Source: Planctomycetota bacterium
GTDB lineage: Bacteria > Planctomycetota > Phycisphaerae > Phycisphaerales > SM1A02
Direction: 5' to 3'
DNA length: 41,092 bases
NCBI GenBank assembly: GCA_022566535.1
Contig: JADFIR010000029.1
Coordinates: forward strand, 1 to 41,092
Positions 18,131-25,793 of this stretch are shown here, piece by piece (the stretch's first letter is position 1; each line of letters begins with the position of its first letter). The notes below the pieces were generated by a model, which did no database searches, had not been told where the DNA came from, and saw only the letters and a list, made by a program, of their open reading frames with translations. The position numbers and the translations under genes were made by a program.

Positions 18131-18918
18131 TCACAGACAACCTGATGCTACCCGGTCGGCTTCGATAGCCATCTCTAAAGAAGCCCGACCGTTGTGTTCC
18201 GTTACTTTCCGCTGATGGTCGGAATCGCGTATCCAGGCGACCTGATCGCGCATCATTGCCCGCAACAACTCGCCGTAGAGATGATACTTGGCGATCCCTT
18301 CGCCGACCGTCAGGTCCAGCATCTGCCAAACATCGATCGCCTGTTGGCGACCCCGGCATCGGCGCTCCCGGCCGTCGTAGACGTCGGTGACGTCAAGCCT
18401 GGCGCCGGGGAACAGATCGCACAACGTGCGGGTTGCCGCTTCATCAGCGATGGCGTGGATTCCCAGCCGCGTCGGCACCCACTCGTAGAGCGTTACCTCC
18501 CCGCGCTCAAACAGAAGCCGGAACTTCTGGCGATCCATCCGCGACGGCTGATGGAAGCCATGATACATGTTGACGAGCACATCGCGGTCGTAGCGTCCGC
18601 TTGCTCAACGGTCATGGCCAACGGCTTTTCGCAAATGACGTGCTTGGACGCCTCCAAGGCGAGCATGGCCTGGGGATGATGCAGAAACGGCGGGGTCGAG
18701 ATGTACACGAGATCGATGTCGTCTCGGGCAACGAGCGCTTCGACATCTTCGATGTCGGGAATGTTATAGCGCGCCGCGGCCCGCTTGGCGGCATCGCGAT
18801 GCGTGCCCGCCATGCCCACGAGCTCCACACCCGGAACCTGGACAAAGTGTTGCAGCGCAAACAGGCCAAAGCCGCCGCACCCGATGACTCCGAGTCGAAT
18901 GGCCTGATCGTCACCCAT
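18131..18918 (-). pseudogene. Gfo/Idh/MocA-family oxidoreductase, frameshifted
   Basis: NAD(P)-dependent sugar-type dehydrogenase split in two frames. The N-terminal piece starts at 18918 (MGDDQAIRLGVIGCGGFG) with the Rossmann motif and the CEKPLAMTVEQA lysine motif, then runs out of frame. The C-terminal piece is read in another frame (SGRYDRDVLVNMYHGFHQPS onward to 18131). The switch lies at about 18593-18604 and equals a net loss of one base modulo three. The helix between the two parts looks shorter than in relatives, so a slightly larger deletion is possible. The rest of the C-terminal domain seems complete. A sequencing or assembly error cannot be excluded. Specific substrate unknown. 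Confidence 0.8.
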
Positions 18919-18941
18919 GGCGGTTCAGTGTGTCGGACCGC

Positions 18942-19544
18942 CTACGGACCCGCCGCTGCCCGCCGCGCGGATTCGATTATCGTCGGGCTGCGAAGGCCGG
19001 CGGTCCGGCCTAGTTCCAACGCCTGGTCCCACGGCATCCCTCGGGTGCGCGCCAGGTACGCCGCCCACATGCCGCCGACCCGATCGGACGAGCCACAGTG
19101 CACCAACACCGGCTGGTCGGTGGAAGCGACAACCTCCGCGAACCGATCGACGATCGCGGGCGAGAAGTCGGCCGGCATCAACGGAATATTGACGTACTTC
19201 ATTCCGAGCTCAACCACCAGCGCCGGCTCGTCGAACGGCAGTCCCGCCACTTCCGGCTCCGTCCGTAGATTAATCACCATGGTCACGCCATCGGCGGCAG
19301 CTTTTCGAAAGGCCGCTTCGCCGGGCTGACCCGCAAAGTAGAACCGCCCGGCCCGGCTCACGTTGGAGGTGTCCGGCCAGTCGCCAACGGGCTCGGCCCG
19401 CTGCACCCCTGCCGCCTGCTCGGCCGGCTCAGCCCGCGCGATCGGCTCAGGCTCGGGGGTCGTGTCAGGTTGCTGGCTGCAACTTACCAACCACAGCACT
19501 CCAATCATCGCCAGGATTGTCTGCAATCTGGTCGTCCACATCAT
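18942..19544 (-). CDS. Lipoprotein with DUF442-like tyrosine phosphatase domain
   Basis: About 200 residues from the ATG at 19544, 5 nt after GGAG (the next ATG at 19541 is also possible). The N-terminus is a lipoprotein signal (MIGVLWLVSC), then a Pro/Glu/Ala-rich linker. The domain has the beta-lactamase-hydrolase-like/DUF442 pattern: FYFAGQPGEAAFRKAA, GVTMVINLRTEPE and the phosphate loop VLVHCGSSDRVG, with Cys nucleophile and Arg. It may dephosphorylate proteins or small phosphoesters in the periplasm; the substrate is unknown. It lies 24 nt upstream of the broken Gfo gene on the same strand. Confidence 0.8.
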   Translation of the reverse strand: MMWTTRLQTILAMIGVLWLVSCSQQPDTTPEPEPIARAEPAEQAAGVQRAEPVGDWPDTSNVSRAGRFYFAGQPGEAAFRKAAADGVTMVINLRTEPEVAGLPFDEPALVVELGMKYVNIPLMPADFSPAIVDRFAEVVASTDQPVLVHCGSSDRVGGMWAAYLARTRGMPWDQALELGRTAGLRSPTIIESARRAAAGP

Positions 19545-19660
19545 TCTCGCTCCGAAAGGTCCAACTCCAATAGAGACGGCAGTATCGCACAATCGCGGGC
19601 TTCCTGCGACCCGATCCGACTCATCACGCTTTATCCAGGGCGGTGACGACAACGCGACCC

Positions 19661-19702
19661 ATGAGCTACTATGGCCACAACGCTTATGGCCACTACGCTT
19701 GA
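19661..19702 (+). CDS. Possible 13-residue leader peptide with tandem repeat
   Basis: ATG to TGA frame encoding MSYYGHNAYGHYA, 24 nt before the DUF3568 start. It is built from two 15-nt direct repeats, TATGGCCACAACGCT and TATGGCCACTACGCT (19670-19699). No Shine-Dalgarno. It may be translated, or may be only a DNA repeat; evidence is weak. Confidence 0.25.
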   Translation: MSYYGHNAYGHYA

Positions 19703-19726
19703 GACCCCTAATACGAGGAACCAGCG

Positions 19727-20116
19727 ATGCACATTGGAATACGAGGCCTGGCAGGAGGCATTCTGGGGGCCACGATCATGGCGAGCGGTGGATGTCTGGC
19801 GGTGGTGGCGGCGGCCGGCACGGGCCTTGGCGTCGCATACGTGAAGGGCGATCTGGAAGCCGTCGTGGAGGCCACGCCGAGAAAGTTCGTCGCCGAGGCT
19901 GAGGCCGCACTGGAGAGCATGGGTATCAAGGTGCTGGCCGCCAACGCCAACGACGTTGAAGGCACCGTCAACGCCCGCACCGCGGACGACAAGAAGATCA
20001 TGATCAAGGTGAGCAAGCAGACCGAGGCCACCAGCACGCTCTCGATTCGCGTGGGCACCTTCGGCGACCAGGCGATGAGCCAAGCCATCTACGAAAAGAT
20101 CAAGGCCAAGTTGTAG
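19727..20116 (+). CDS. DUF3568-family lipoprotein
   Basis: 129 residues, function unknown. The ATG lies 7 nt after AGGA. The N-terminal hydrophobic segment ends in a lipobox-like SGGC and is followed by LAVVAAAGTGLGVAYVKGDL, a pattern typical of DUF3568, then EAVVEATPRKFVAEAEAALE. Probably anchored to a membrane on the periplasmic side. It stands 112 nt upstream of the YjbQ gene on the same strand. Confidence 0.8.
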   Translation: MHIGIRGLAGGILGATIMASGGCLAVVAAAGTGLGVAYVKGDLEAVVEATPRKFVAEAEAALESMGIKVLAANANDVEGTVNARTADDKKIMIKVSKQTEATSTLSIRVGTFGDQAMSQAIYEKIKAKL

Positions 20117-20228
20117 ACGCCCACGCCTGTGGTCGGCGCCATTCGGCGTATCCTCGCCAACCCCCACCACACCACCGGGTAGGTGGCTGTCCCTGCATCA
20201 CGGAAGGACGCTCGCCTGGGAGGTTGCT

Positions 20229-20645
20229 ATGGCACATCAACAGCAGATTTCCATCGAAACCACCGGTCACCGCCACATGACCGACCTTACCGATGAGGTC
20301 GCTCGCATCGTCGCTGAATCGGGGATCAACACAGGGACCGCGAACGTGTTCAACGTCGGCAGCACCGCCGCGGTGGGTATCATTGAATTCGAACCTGGTC
20401 TGCAGAGCGACCTGCCGGACATTCTCGACAAGCTGATGCCGCCCGGCCGCGACTACGGCCACGAAGAAGCCTGGCACGATGGCAATGCGCACTCACATCT
20501 TCAGGCCACGGTGCTGGGGGCATCGCTCACGGTTCCGGTCGCCGATGGCCGGCCGGTGCTGGGCACCTGGCAGCAGATCATTCATCTTGAATGCGATACT
20601 CGCCCCCGCACCCGCAGCATCGTCGTCACCGTGCTGGGGGAATGA
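20229..20645 (+). CDS. YjbQ/UPF0047 family protein
   Basis: 138 residues, start 5 nt after GGGAGG. Members of this family have been described as having secondary thiamine-phosphate synthase activity. Conserved features are NVGSTAAVGIIEFEPGL (the subgroup with GSTA in place of the HTS/HTT motif), WHDGNAHSHLQATVLG, and the end WQQIIHLECDTRPRTRSIVV. A thiC gene under TPP control lies 700 nt away on the opposite strand, which would fit a role in thiamine supply, though the physiological function of this family is not settled. Confidence 0.88.
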   Translation: MAHQQQISIETTGHRHMTDLTDEVARIVAESGINTGTANVFNVGSTAAVGIIEFEPGLQSDLPDILDKLMPPGRDYGHEEAWHDGNAHSHLQATVLGASLTVPVADGRPVLGTWQQIIHLECDTRPRTRSIVVTVLGE

Positions 20646-20676
20646 CCGAGCCACAATCTGTGGGTTCATCTGATCT

Positions 20677-20724
20677 GAGCCGCGGACTGTGTCGGCGGTC
20701 CGCCCGCACAGCGGACGGCTCGGC
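20677..20724. repeat. Palindromic element, family B, copy 2 (intergenic)
   Basis: A 48-nt element just after the YjbQ gene. Outer stem GAGCCG / CGGCTC, inner stem CTGTG / CACAG, 15-nt loop with GGCGGTCCGCC. It has the same architecture as copy 1, with differing outer-stem bases that still pair. Confidence 0.7.
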
Positions 20725-20806
20725 TTGGCCCGCACAGAATCATGCGCCGGGATATTTTGGGCGGGAAGCGATAAGCATTCGCAATCGGGCTACACCGAGG
20801 GGCGAC

Positions 20807-21067
20807 CTACGCAGCTGATTGCTCTTTGCGGACCGCCTCATAGAGAAATTCCGGAGCGAGGTCGGCGCCGGTCTCCCAACAGATGGTGTTCAGCTCGTGG
20901 TTCAGTTGGAATCGCTTGAATACTTCGACATCTCGTAGTGGCTCAAAGACCGGGCCCCACAACTCGTCTTTGAGGTCAATCTCGCCTTCCGTGCCGTCGG
21001 CGAACGTCAGATGCAGCCGACAGTCGCCAGCATATTCAGCGCCCATCAATTGAGGTGTCATAGTCAT
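20807..21067 (-). CDS. DUF2442 family protein
   Basis: 86 residues, function unknown. Family features: LHLTFADGTEGEIDLKDEL, FEPLRDVEVFKRFQLN and TICWETGADLAPEFLYE. The ATG at 21067 overlaps the TGA of the upstream DUF4160 gene (TGATG), so translation is coupled. Such pairs are common in bacteria and are sometimes proposed to be toxin-antitoxin-like, but this is not established. Confidence 0.85.
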   Translation of the reverse strand: MTMTPQLMGAEYAGDCRLHLTFADGTEGEIDLKDELWGPVFEPLRDVEVFKRFQLNHELNTICWETGADLAPEFLYEAVRKEQSAA

Positions 21068-21324
21068 CACTCCAGTGGGGGAATCGGGTTGAGCGTCTGT
21101 CGCTGTCGCGCCCGCTGCCAATTGTCCATCAATTCCTGCTGATGCAGTTTGTACCACTCAAGGACGTGCCCCAGGGCTCGCTGAGGGAATCGACCGTCGA
21201 CCAGCCCGTCATCGATCCGCACGGTGATTTCATGCCTGCCGTACCTCGCGTGAAAGTGCGGCGGCTCGTGGTCACGGTAGTAGATCGCGATCACGATCCC
21301 GAGGAATCGACTGATCTCCGGCAT
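21067..21324 (-). CDS. DUF4160 family protein
   Basis: 85 residues, function unknown. It has the characteristic MPEISRFLGIVIAIYYRDHE and PPHFHARYG core, followed by a short helix-rich tail (LGHVLEWYKLHQQELMDNW). It is the first gene of the coupled pair with DUF2442. A TAGTAT hexamer lies 9 nt before the ATG. It is 30 nt downstream of thiC on the same strand, so it may also be read from the thiC transcript. Confidence 0.87.
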   Translation of the reverse strand: MPEISRFLGIVIAIYYRDHEPPHFHARYGRHEITVRIDDGLVDGRFPQRALGHVLEWYKLHQQELMDNWQRARQRQTLNPIPPLE

Positions 21325-21353
21325 GCCCTGATGATACTACGCTTGCCAGCCGC

Positions 21354-23198
21354 TCAGATCACCGAATCGTGCGTGGGGACGTTGTGGGCGGGGGCGGTAT
21401 TGAGCGGCACCAGCTTGTCGCCGGCCCCGCCTTCCTGGATCGACTCCGCTTCGTCGGCATCAACAGAATCGCTGTGGCAGACGGGTTTGACGCCCACGGA
21501 CTCGAGTCCATGGGCTTCGTGCGTCGCCCGCTTTGCTTTCGTGGCGAGATTGTGGATCTGCTGGGGCGAGAGCACGCCGCGCTGCTTGAGGATTTCCTGC
21601 TGCTCGGCAGTCAGCGCCTCAGTGCGCTGGGGCTTCTCCCAGGCGTACTCCTCGGCTTTGCCGCTCATGAACTCCTCGATCTCCTTGCTGATGCGCACAG
21701 AGCACCAGTCGTGGCCACACATCGCACAGAAGTCGGTGTCCACATCCAGGTCTTCATCGTGCAGTGCCCGAGCCGTATCGGGATCGAAGGAAAGTTCGAA
21801 ATGCTTCTTCCAGTTCAATGCCGCTCTGGCCTTGGTGAGCTCATCATCCCAATCGCGAGCCCCCGGAATGCCCAATGCAACGTCCGCGGCGTGCGCGGCG
21901 ATCTTGTAGGCGATGCAGCCTTGCTTCACGTCATCTTTCTTGGGCAGACCGAGATGCTCCTTGGGCGTGACATAACACAGCATCGCCGCCCCGTGATAGG
22001 CCGCGGCCGTCGCCCCGATGCAGCTCGTAATGTGGTCATAGCCCGGGAACACGTCGGTGACGAGCGGGCCGAGTACGTAGAACGGCGCGCCGTGGCAGAG
22101 GCGACGCTCAAGCTTCATGTTGTATTCGATCTGATCGAAAGAGACGTGGCCGGGGCCTTCGACCATGACCTGCACCCCGTGGGCCCAGGCGCGCTCGGTG
22201 AGCTCGCCGATGGTCTCAAGCTCAGCCAGCTGCGCATCGTCCGTGGCGTCGCCCAGTCCGCCGGGACGCAATCCATCTCCAATCGAAAACGAAACGTCGT
22301 AGCGGCGCATGATCCCGCATATCTCGTCCCACAGCTCGTACATCGGGTTCTGTTGATTTTGGTGCAGCATCCACTTGGCCAGCAACGCCCCCCCGCGGGA
22401 GACGATGCCGATGAGCCGACCGCGGACGTACTTGAGATGCTCGCGCAACACTCCGGCGTGAATCGTGAAGTAATCAACGCCCTGGGCGGCCTGCTTCTCG
22501 AGTTCGGCCAGGATGATCTCGTGGGTGAGAGCTTCGAGACGGCGGCCGATGATCATCGAGTACAGCGGTACGGTGCCGATGGGGACGGTCGCGTGACGGA
22601 TGATCGTCTCACGGCACTCATCGAGATCGCCCCCGGTGGACAAATCCATCACGGTGTCCGCGCCCCAACGCTGGGCCCAGTGAAGCTTCTCAAGCTCCTC
22701 TGCGGTGCCGGAGGAGACGGGCGAAGCGCCCATGTTGGCGTTTATCTTGGTACGCGAGGCCCGGCCGATGCACATGGGATCAAGCTGATACGACAGATGC
22801 ACGGTGTTGGCGGGGATGATCATCCGCCCGGCGGCGACTTCATCGCGCACCTGCTCGGCGGTCAGGTGCCACTCGCGTTGGGCAACTCGTTTCATTTGCG
22901 GGGTGATGATGCCCAGGCGGGCGTGTTCGAGCTGAGTGATGGCAACAGAGCCGCCTCCTGTGGGGGCGGTCCGCGGCGACTCGCCGCGGCTCTGACTCGG
23001 CGGGAGGAAATCCCAGGCGGTCTTGCTTGACGGCGGCGGCATGCCGGGGGTGTCCGGCGAAGAGAACATCAGCGGCCCGCCGATGTCCGCCGAATTGGCG
23101 AAGCAGCCGGGTGTCGTACCCTGGCTCTTGGATGATGGATCCAACGCGCCACGATACGGACGCTGGAATCGGTCGGTGGTGGTCTTGGGCTGAATCAT
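21354..23198 (-). CDS. thiC: Phosphomethylpyrimidine synthase
   Basis: Radical SAM enzyme that converts aminoimidazole ribotide to hydroxymethylpyrimidine phosphate for thiamine. 614 residues from the ATG at 23198, 8 nt after GGAGG. Conserved segments: [57 protein letters not shown], and the C-terminal cluster motif CAMCGHDWC (C491, C494, C499) for [4Fe-4S]. Two short insertions look foreign to the family: residues about 69-84 ([16 protein letters not shown]), encoded by a family B palindrome, and residues about 562-569 (EAHGLESVG) in the tail, encoded by a family A palindrome. Controlled by the TPP riboswitch upstream. ThiC is otherwise complete and should be active. Confidence 0.97.
   Translation of the reverse strand: MIQPKTTTDRFQRPYRGALDPSSKSQGTTPGCFANSADIGGPLMFSSPDTPGMPPPSSKTAWDFLPPSQSRGESPRTAPTGGGSVAITQLEHARLGIITPQMKRVAQREWHLTAEQVRDEVAAGRMIIPANTVHLSYQLDPMCIGRASRTKINANMGASPVSSGTAEELEKLHWAQRWGADTVMDLSTGGDLDECRETIIRHATVPIGTVPLYSMIIGRRLEALTHEIILAELEKQAAQGVDYFTIHAGVLREHLKYVRGRLIGIVSRGGALLAKWMLHQNQQNPMYELWDEICGIMRRYDVSFSIGDGLRPGGLGDATDDAQLAELETIGELTERAWAHGVQVMVEGPGHVSFDQIEYNMKLERRLCHGAPFYVLGPLVTDVFPGYDHITSCIGATAAAYHGAAMLCYVTPKEHLGLPKKDDVKQGCIAYKIAAHAADVALGIPGARDWDDELTKARAALNWKKHFELSFDPDTARALHDEDLDVDTDFCAMCGHDWCSVRISKEIEEFMSGKAEEYAWEKPQRTEALTAEQQEILKQRGVLSPQQIHNLATKAKRATHEAHGLESVGVKPVCHSDSVDADEAESIQEGGAGDKLVPLNTAPAHNVPTHDSVI
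21492..21515. repeat. Palindromic element, family A, copy in thiC
   Basis: GCCCACGGACTC / GAGTCCATGGGC, 12 bp with one mismatch, in the coding sequence for the variable tail of ThiC. It shares its ends (GCCCACGG and CC(G/A)TGGGC) and length with two copies inside purL. Confidence 0.65.
22948..22993. repeat. Palindromic element, family B, copy in thiC
   Basis: Outer stem GAGCCGC / GCGGCTC (7 bp), inner hairpin CGGCG-ACT-CGCCG. The 5' half (GAGCCGCC, CTGTGGGGGCG, GTCCGC) matches the intergenic copies at 18082 and 20677. It lies in frame in thiC between PPS and VAITQLE, where relatives usually have no extra residues. Confidence 0.65.
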
Positions 23199-23199
23199 G

Positions 23200-23234
23200 G
23201 GGCGAACCTCCAAGCAAGAGGTGGGGGATCGCCC
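23200..23234 (-). promoter_or_regulatory. Shine-Dalgarno-sequestering hairpin of thiC
   Basis: On the minus strand GGGCGA pairs with TCGCCC and ACCTC pairs with GAGGT (loop TTGCTTG, 6-nt bulge on the 5' side). The 3' arm contains the thiC GGAGG. It sits between the TPP aptamer and the ATG, so it is a plausible expression platform acting on translation. Confidence 0.65.
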
Positions 23235-23249
23235 GGCTGGGGAAATGGA

Positions 23250-23336
23250 CGTTCGCATTCCCTCCGCCGGTACGAACCGGATCAGGTTCCACGGGTGCCT
23301 CTCAGTCCCGATTCATCGGGACGCCCCGAGCGAACG
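23250..23336 (-). ncRNA. TPP riboswitch (THI element)
   Basis: Upstream of thiC on the minus strand. P1 is CGTTCGC / GCGAACG (7 bp, 23330-23336 with 23250-23256). Aptamer landmarks: CTGAGA at 23300-23305 and CCTGATC ending near 23280, then the conserved AGGGAATGCG at the 3' side. P3 is an 8-bp hairpin GTCCCGAT-GA-ATCGGGAC (23305-23322). Binding of thiamine pyrophosphate should lower thiC expression. A TAGACT hexamer 5 nt upstream suggests that the RNA starts at P1. Confidence 0.95.
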
Positions 23337-23341
23337 ATCCA

Positions 23342-23347
23342 AGTCTA
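23342..23347 (-). promoter_or_regulatory. Putative -10 element of the thiC leader
   Basis: TAGACT on the minus strand. A start 6-7 nt downstream would fall on the first bases of riboswitch P1. No good -35. Confidence 0.45.
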
Positions 23348-23442
23348 CCAGGATTGTGCCCCCTGATCGAATCCGGCTCCAATAACACGGCGATCCGGCC
23401 GATACAATCGCACGGTGTTGTGGCCACGGTAGAGGATCGAGC

Positions 23443-24258
23443 ATGCGGCGAATCATGTGCGCTGTTAGCGGGCTGATAACGCTGGCGCTGCTCGCTGGGT
23501 GTGCCTGTGGCGGCCTGCCTCCGCGGGCACTGTGGCATCCGGACACGTGGAGTCATCACAGAGCCGAGGATCAACCGATCGTCCTGGAGGTAGCCAGGCC
23601 GGTGGTGATCGATGTGGAGTCGTTCAACGGCGACGTGATTATTACCGCCGACGAGCGGCTGACCGTTGCGACGGTGTCGATTCTGCGCGAAGCGACCCAT
23701 GGATACCGGCGCAAGGAGGAGGCGCAAGCGTCTTTGGCGGAAATCGACTACAGCCTCGCGCTGGTGCCGGGTGAACTCGGCCAGGTGCTCCAGGTGCGCA
23801 CCTGGACAACCCATGCCGAACCGCACTTTCAGCGGGCCCATATTCTCATCGACGTGCCTGAGGTGGACGGTATCACTGTGCGAGCTCAGCGCGGCAACGT
23901 ATTTGTAACGAACATCGAGGGCGCGGTGGATATCTCAACCTCCCATGGTGATGTGCGGGTGATGACGGATCTGCCCATGCGCCAGGCGGTCACCATCACC
24001 ATTCGCCAAGGCAACATCGACTACCGCGTGCGGGGTGAATCTACCGGGGCATTGGACTGTCAAGCCATTCGGGGCAGGGTTGACCATCGCGTCAGGACCG
24101 GCCGGCTCATCATCGAGCCTGACAGAGACAAAGGCCGACTCCGGGCGATACTCAATGACGGCGAGAACCCAGTTGTGCTGCGCACCGCGGATGGCGATAT
24201 CCGCATCGCCGTGGTGGACAACCCCACGGAGGTGGGCTGGCTCATCGTCGAACCCTAA
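23443..24258 (+). CDS. Lipoprotein with beta-helix-like repeats (DUF4097-like)
   Basis: 271 residues. The N-terminus is a lipoprotein signal (LITLALLAGC, Cys at 20). The rest is beta-rich with repeated strand-turn units such as FNGDVIITAD, QRGNVFVTN, SHGDVRVMT, RQGNIDYRV, IRGRVDHRV and ADGDIRIAVV, which is the pattern of putative adhesin/DUF4097 right-handed beta-helices. Probably a periplasmic or outer-membrane lipoprotein; role unknown. A TACAAT at 23403-23408 could be its -10. Its 3' end overlaps the convergent zinc-ribbon gene by 17 nt. Confidence 0.75.
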   Translation: MRRIMCAVSGLITLALLAGCACGGLPPRALWHPDTWSHHRAEDQPIVLEVARPVVIDVESFNGDVIITADERLTVATVSILREATHGYRRKEEAQASLAEIDYSLALVPGELGQVLQVRTWTTHAEPHFQRAHILIDVPEVDGITVRAQRGNVFVTNIEGAVDISTSHGDVRVMTDLPMRQAVTITIRQGNIDYRVRGESTGALDCQAIRGRVDHRVRTGRLIIEPDRDKGRLRAILNDGENPVVLRTADGDIRIAVVDNPTEVGWLIVEP

Positions 24259-24895
24259 CCCGCGCTGCTGCGCGCAGCTTGTCACGCAGCGCAGCTCGTA
24301 GCCGCGCCGCCTCGCGCTGGGTATAGCGAACCCGAATATCGATACCGGGCGAATAGATCCGCCGCCACCACAAAGGTACGAAACGGATTCGCCACTCGAA
24401 TATGACCTCTGTGGGCGTTCGGTCTGGCCTGCCGAACGGGTTCACGGAAGGGGACCGTGGCCGTCTCGCCGTCACCTGAGCAAAGTGGCACCAGGGGTGG
24501 CTTCTCCTGGGCCAGCCACCACTCAGCCATCTGACGCGATCATCAGTAACCAGCAAGCTGGTGTCTCCACCGCGGGTGCGGCGTAGCCATCGGCGATACA
24601 ACCAGCCGAAAAAGCTGACGCTGCCCCATGCGAGAAGCCATCCGAATAAGGGGATCCCCCCAACGATGCCCGGCGTGACGATGGCGATGATGAAACACAG
24701 GATGAGCGCGGCGTAGGCAGCCAGTTCCCCGCGGGTGATCCGGGGCCGACGGGCATCACCTGTAATGATGAACATTGAATCGTCGTACTCGAAGCCACAT
24801 TCCGGGCAGCGGTGCTTGCGTGGCAGTGTCGCCAGGTCGTAGCCGCACTGTGGGCAATGTTTGAGGCGCAGGATGTCGCGGGGGTCGCCGGACAC
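24242..24895 (-). CDS. Zinc-ribbon membrane protein (CxxCGYDL...CPECG type)
   Basis: 217 residues from a GTG at 24895. The N-terminal double-CxxC zinc ribbon is CPQCGYDLATLPRKHRCPEC. Two hydrophobic helices follow (about residues 57-77 and 80-98), then a soluble Arg-rich domain with a beta pattern like a PH-type membrane domain (TSLLVTDDRVRWLSGG, PTEVIFEWRIRFVPLW). Function unknown. The same ribbon type occurs in the 27917-28906 protein. It is convergent with the lipoprotein gene, with a 17-nt overlap. Confidence 0.72.
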   Translation of the reverse strand: MSGDPRDILRLKHCPQCGYDLATLPRKHRCPECGFEYDDSMFIITGDARRPRITRGELAAYAALILCFIIAIVTPGIVGGIPLFGWLLAWGSVSFFGWLYRRWLRRTRGGDTSLLVTDDRVRWLSGGWPRRSHPWCHFAQVTARRPRSPSVNPFGRPDRTPTEVIFEWRIRFVPLWWRRIYSPGIDIRVRYTQREAARLRAALRDKLRAAARVRVRR

Positions 24896-24908
24896 GTCAC
24901 CGTAAGCG

Positions 24909-24914
24909 TACCCT
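24909..24914 (+). promoter_or_regulatory. Putative -10 element of rlmE (leaderless)
   Basis: TACCCT with 4 nt to the first and 7 nt to the second in-frame ATG. The gene has no Shine-Dalgarno. The spacing suits a leaderless start at the second ATG (24922). Confidence 0.33.
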
Positions 24915-24918
24915 GACC

Positions 24919-25617
24919 ATGATGCCCCACGAGGTTCAGGATCATTACTTCCGCCAGGCCAAGCGCGAGGGGTATTTGTCGCGGGCGGCGTACAAGCTCA
25001 TCGAGATCGACGACCGCAAAAGGCTGCTGCGGCCCGGCGACTGGGTGCTGGATTGCGGCGCGGCGCCGGGCTCGTGGCTGCAGGTGGCCGGCAAACGCGT
25101 CGGAGCCCGGGGCGTCGTCGTCGGCATCGACCGTCAGCCGATCACCCACCATTTCGAGCACGGCAACATCCGACTGATTGAGGGCGATCTGCAAGAAACG
25201 CCCGGCGAGGTGCTTTTACGCATAGCGCGCGGCGAGATCGGAGAGTCCCGCCAATTTGACGTGGCCCTTTCGGATATGGCTCCCACGACCTCGGGCGATC
25301 GAACGACGGACCACCACCTTTCGGTTCGGTTGTGCTACACGGTGCTCGACCGCTGCGAAGAGGTGTTGCGGCCCGGCGGGCACCTTGTGATGAAGGTCTT
25401 CGAAGGCGAGGCGTATCCGGAGCTGGTGGCGCGAGCCCGCCGGCTCTTTGAGACCCTCAAAGGCTTCGTTCCCAAAGCCTCACGCCCTCAGTCCTCGGAG
25501 ATCTACATTGTCGCCCACAAGTTCCGCGGGCCCGGCGCCGAGCAATCCACGCCGAACCACTTCGAGCTTGACCAGCCGCCTCGGCGACGCCCCTCTCGCG
25601 GATGGGGCGAAGGGTAG
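24919..25617 (+). CDS. rlmE: 23S rRNA (uridine-2'-O-)-methyltransferase
   Basis: FtsJ/RrmJ-family SAM methyltransferase for the 2'-O of a conserved uridine in the 23S A loop. 232 residues; a second ATG 3 nt later may be the real start. The SAM motif is DWVLDCGAAPGSWLQVA. The K-D-K-E catalytic set is complete: K26 (AAYKL), D119 (SDMAPTTSGD), K159 (VMKVF) and E194 (SSEIYIVA). The C-terminal 30 residues are an Arg/Pro-rich tail beyond the usual end. It diverges from the zinc-ribbon gene with only 23 nt between them. Confidence 0.95.
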   Translation: MMPHEVQDHYFRQAKREGYLSRAAYKLIEIDDRKRLLRPGDWVLDCGAAPGSWLQVAGKRVGARGVVVGIDRQPITHHFEHGNIRLIEGDLQETPGEVLLRIARGEIGESRQFDVALSDMAPTTSGDRTTDHHLSVRLCYTVLDRCEEVLRPGGHLVMKVFEGEAYPELVARARRLFETLKGFVPKASRPQSSEIYIVAHKFRGPGAEQSTPNHFELDQPPRRRPSRGWGEG

Positions 25618-25793
25618 GGTGCGATCGGCGCCACGGTCAAAGAACCGCATTATCGTGCGCAGTTTCTGCCGAACATCAGCAACCGCTGCCATCCGTGCAA
25701 CCCGCAACCCACCGGAGAATCCCCCTTTTGCCGGGACCGTCCATGGGCGCGTAATTTGCCCCACAGCCGGACGCAGCACAAGGAGCATTCCGC

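Noticed and set aside
18930-18960. Fourth, degenerate family B copy at the end of the lipoprotein phosphatase gene
   Set aside because: Only short words match; the stems are not preserved.
5271-20400. tRNA genes suggested by GGTTCGAA-like words
   Set aside because: The words lie inside rsfS and the YjbQ gene, and no cloverleaf can be drawn around them.
21369-23030. 553-codon plus-strand open frame opposite thiC
   Set aside because: Antisense shadow of thiC; no recognisable domain and no start site.
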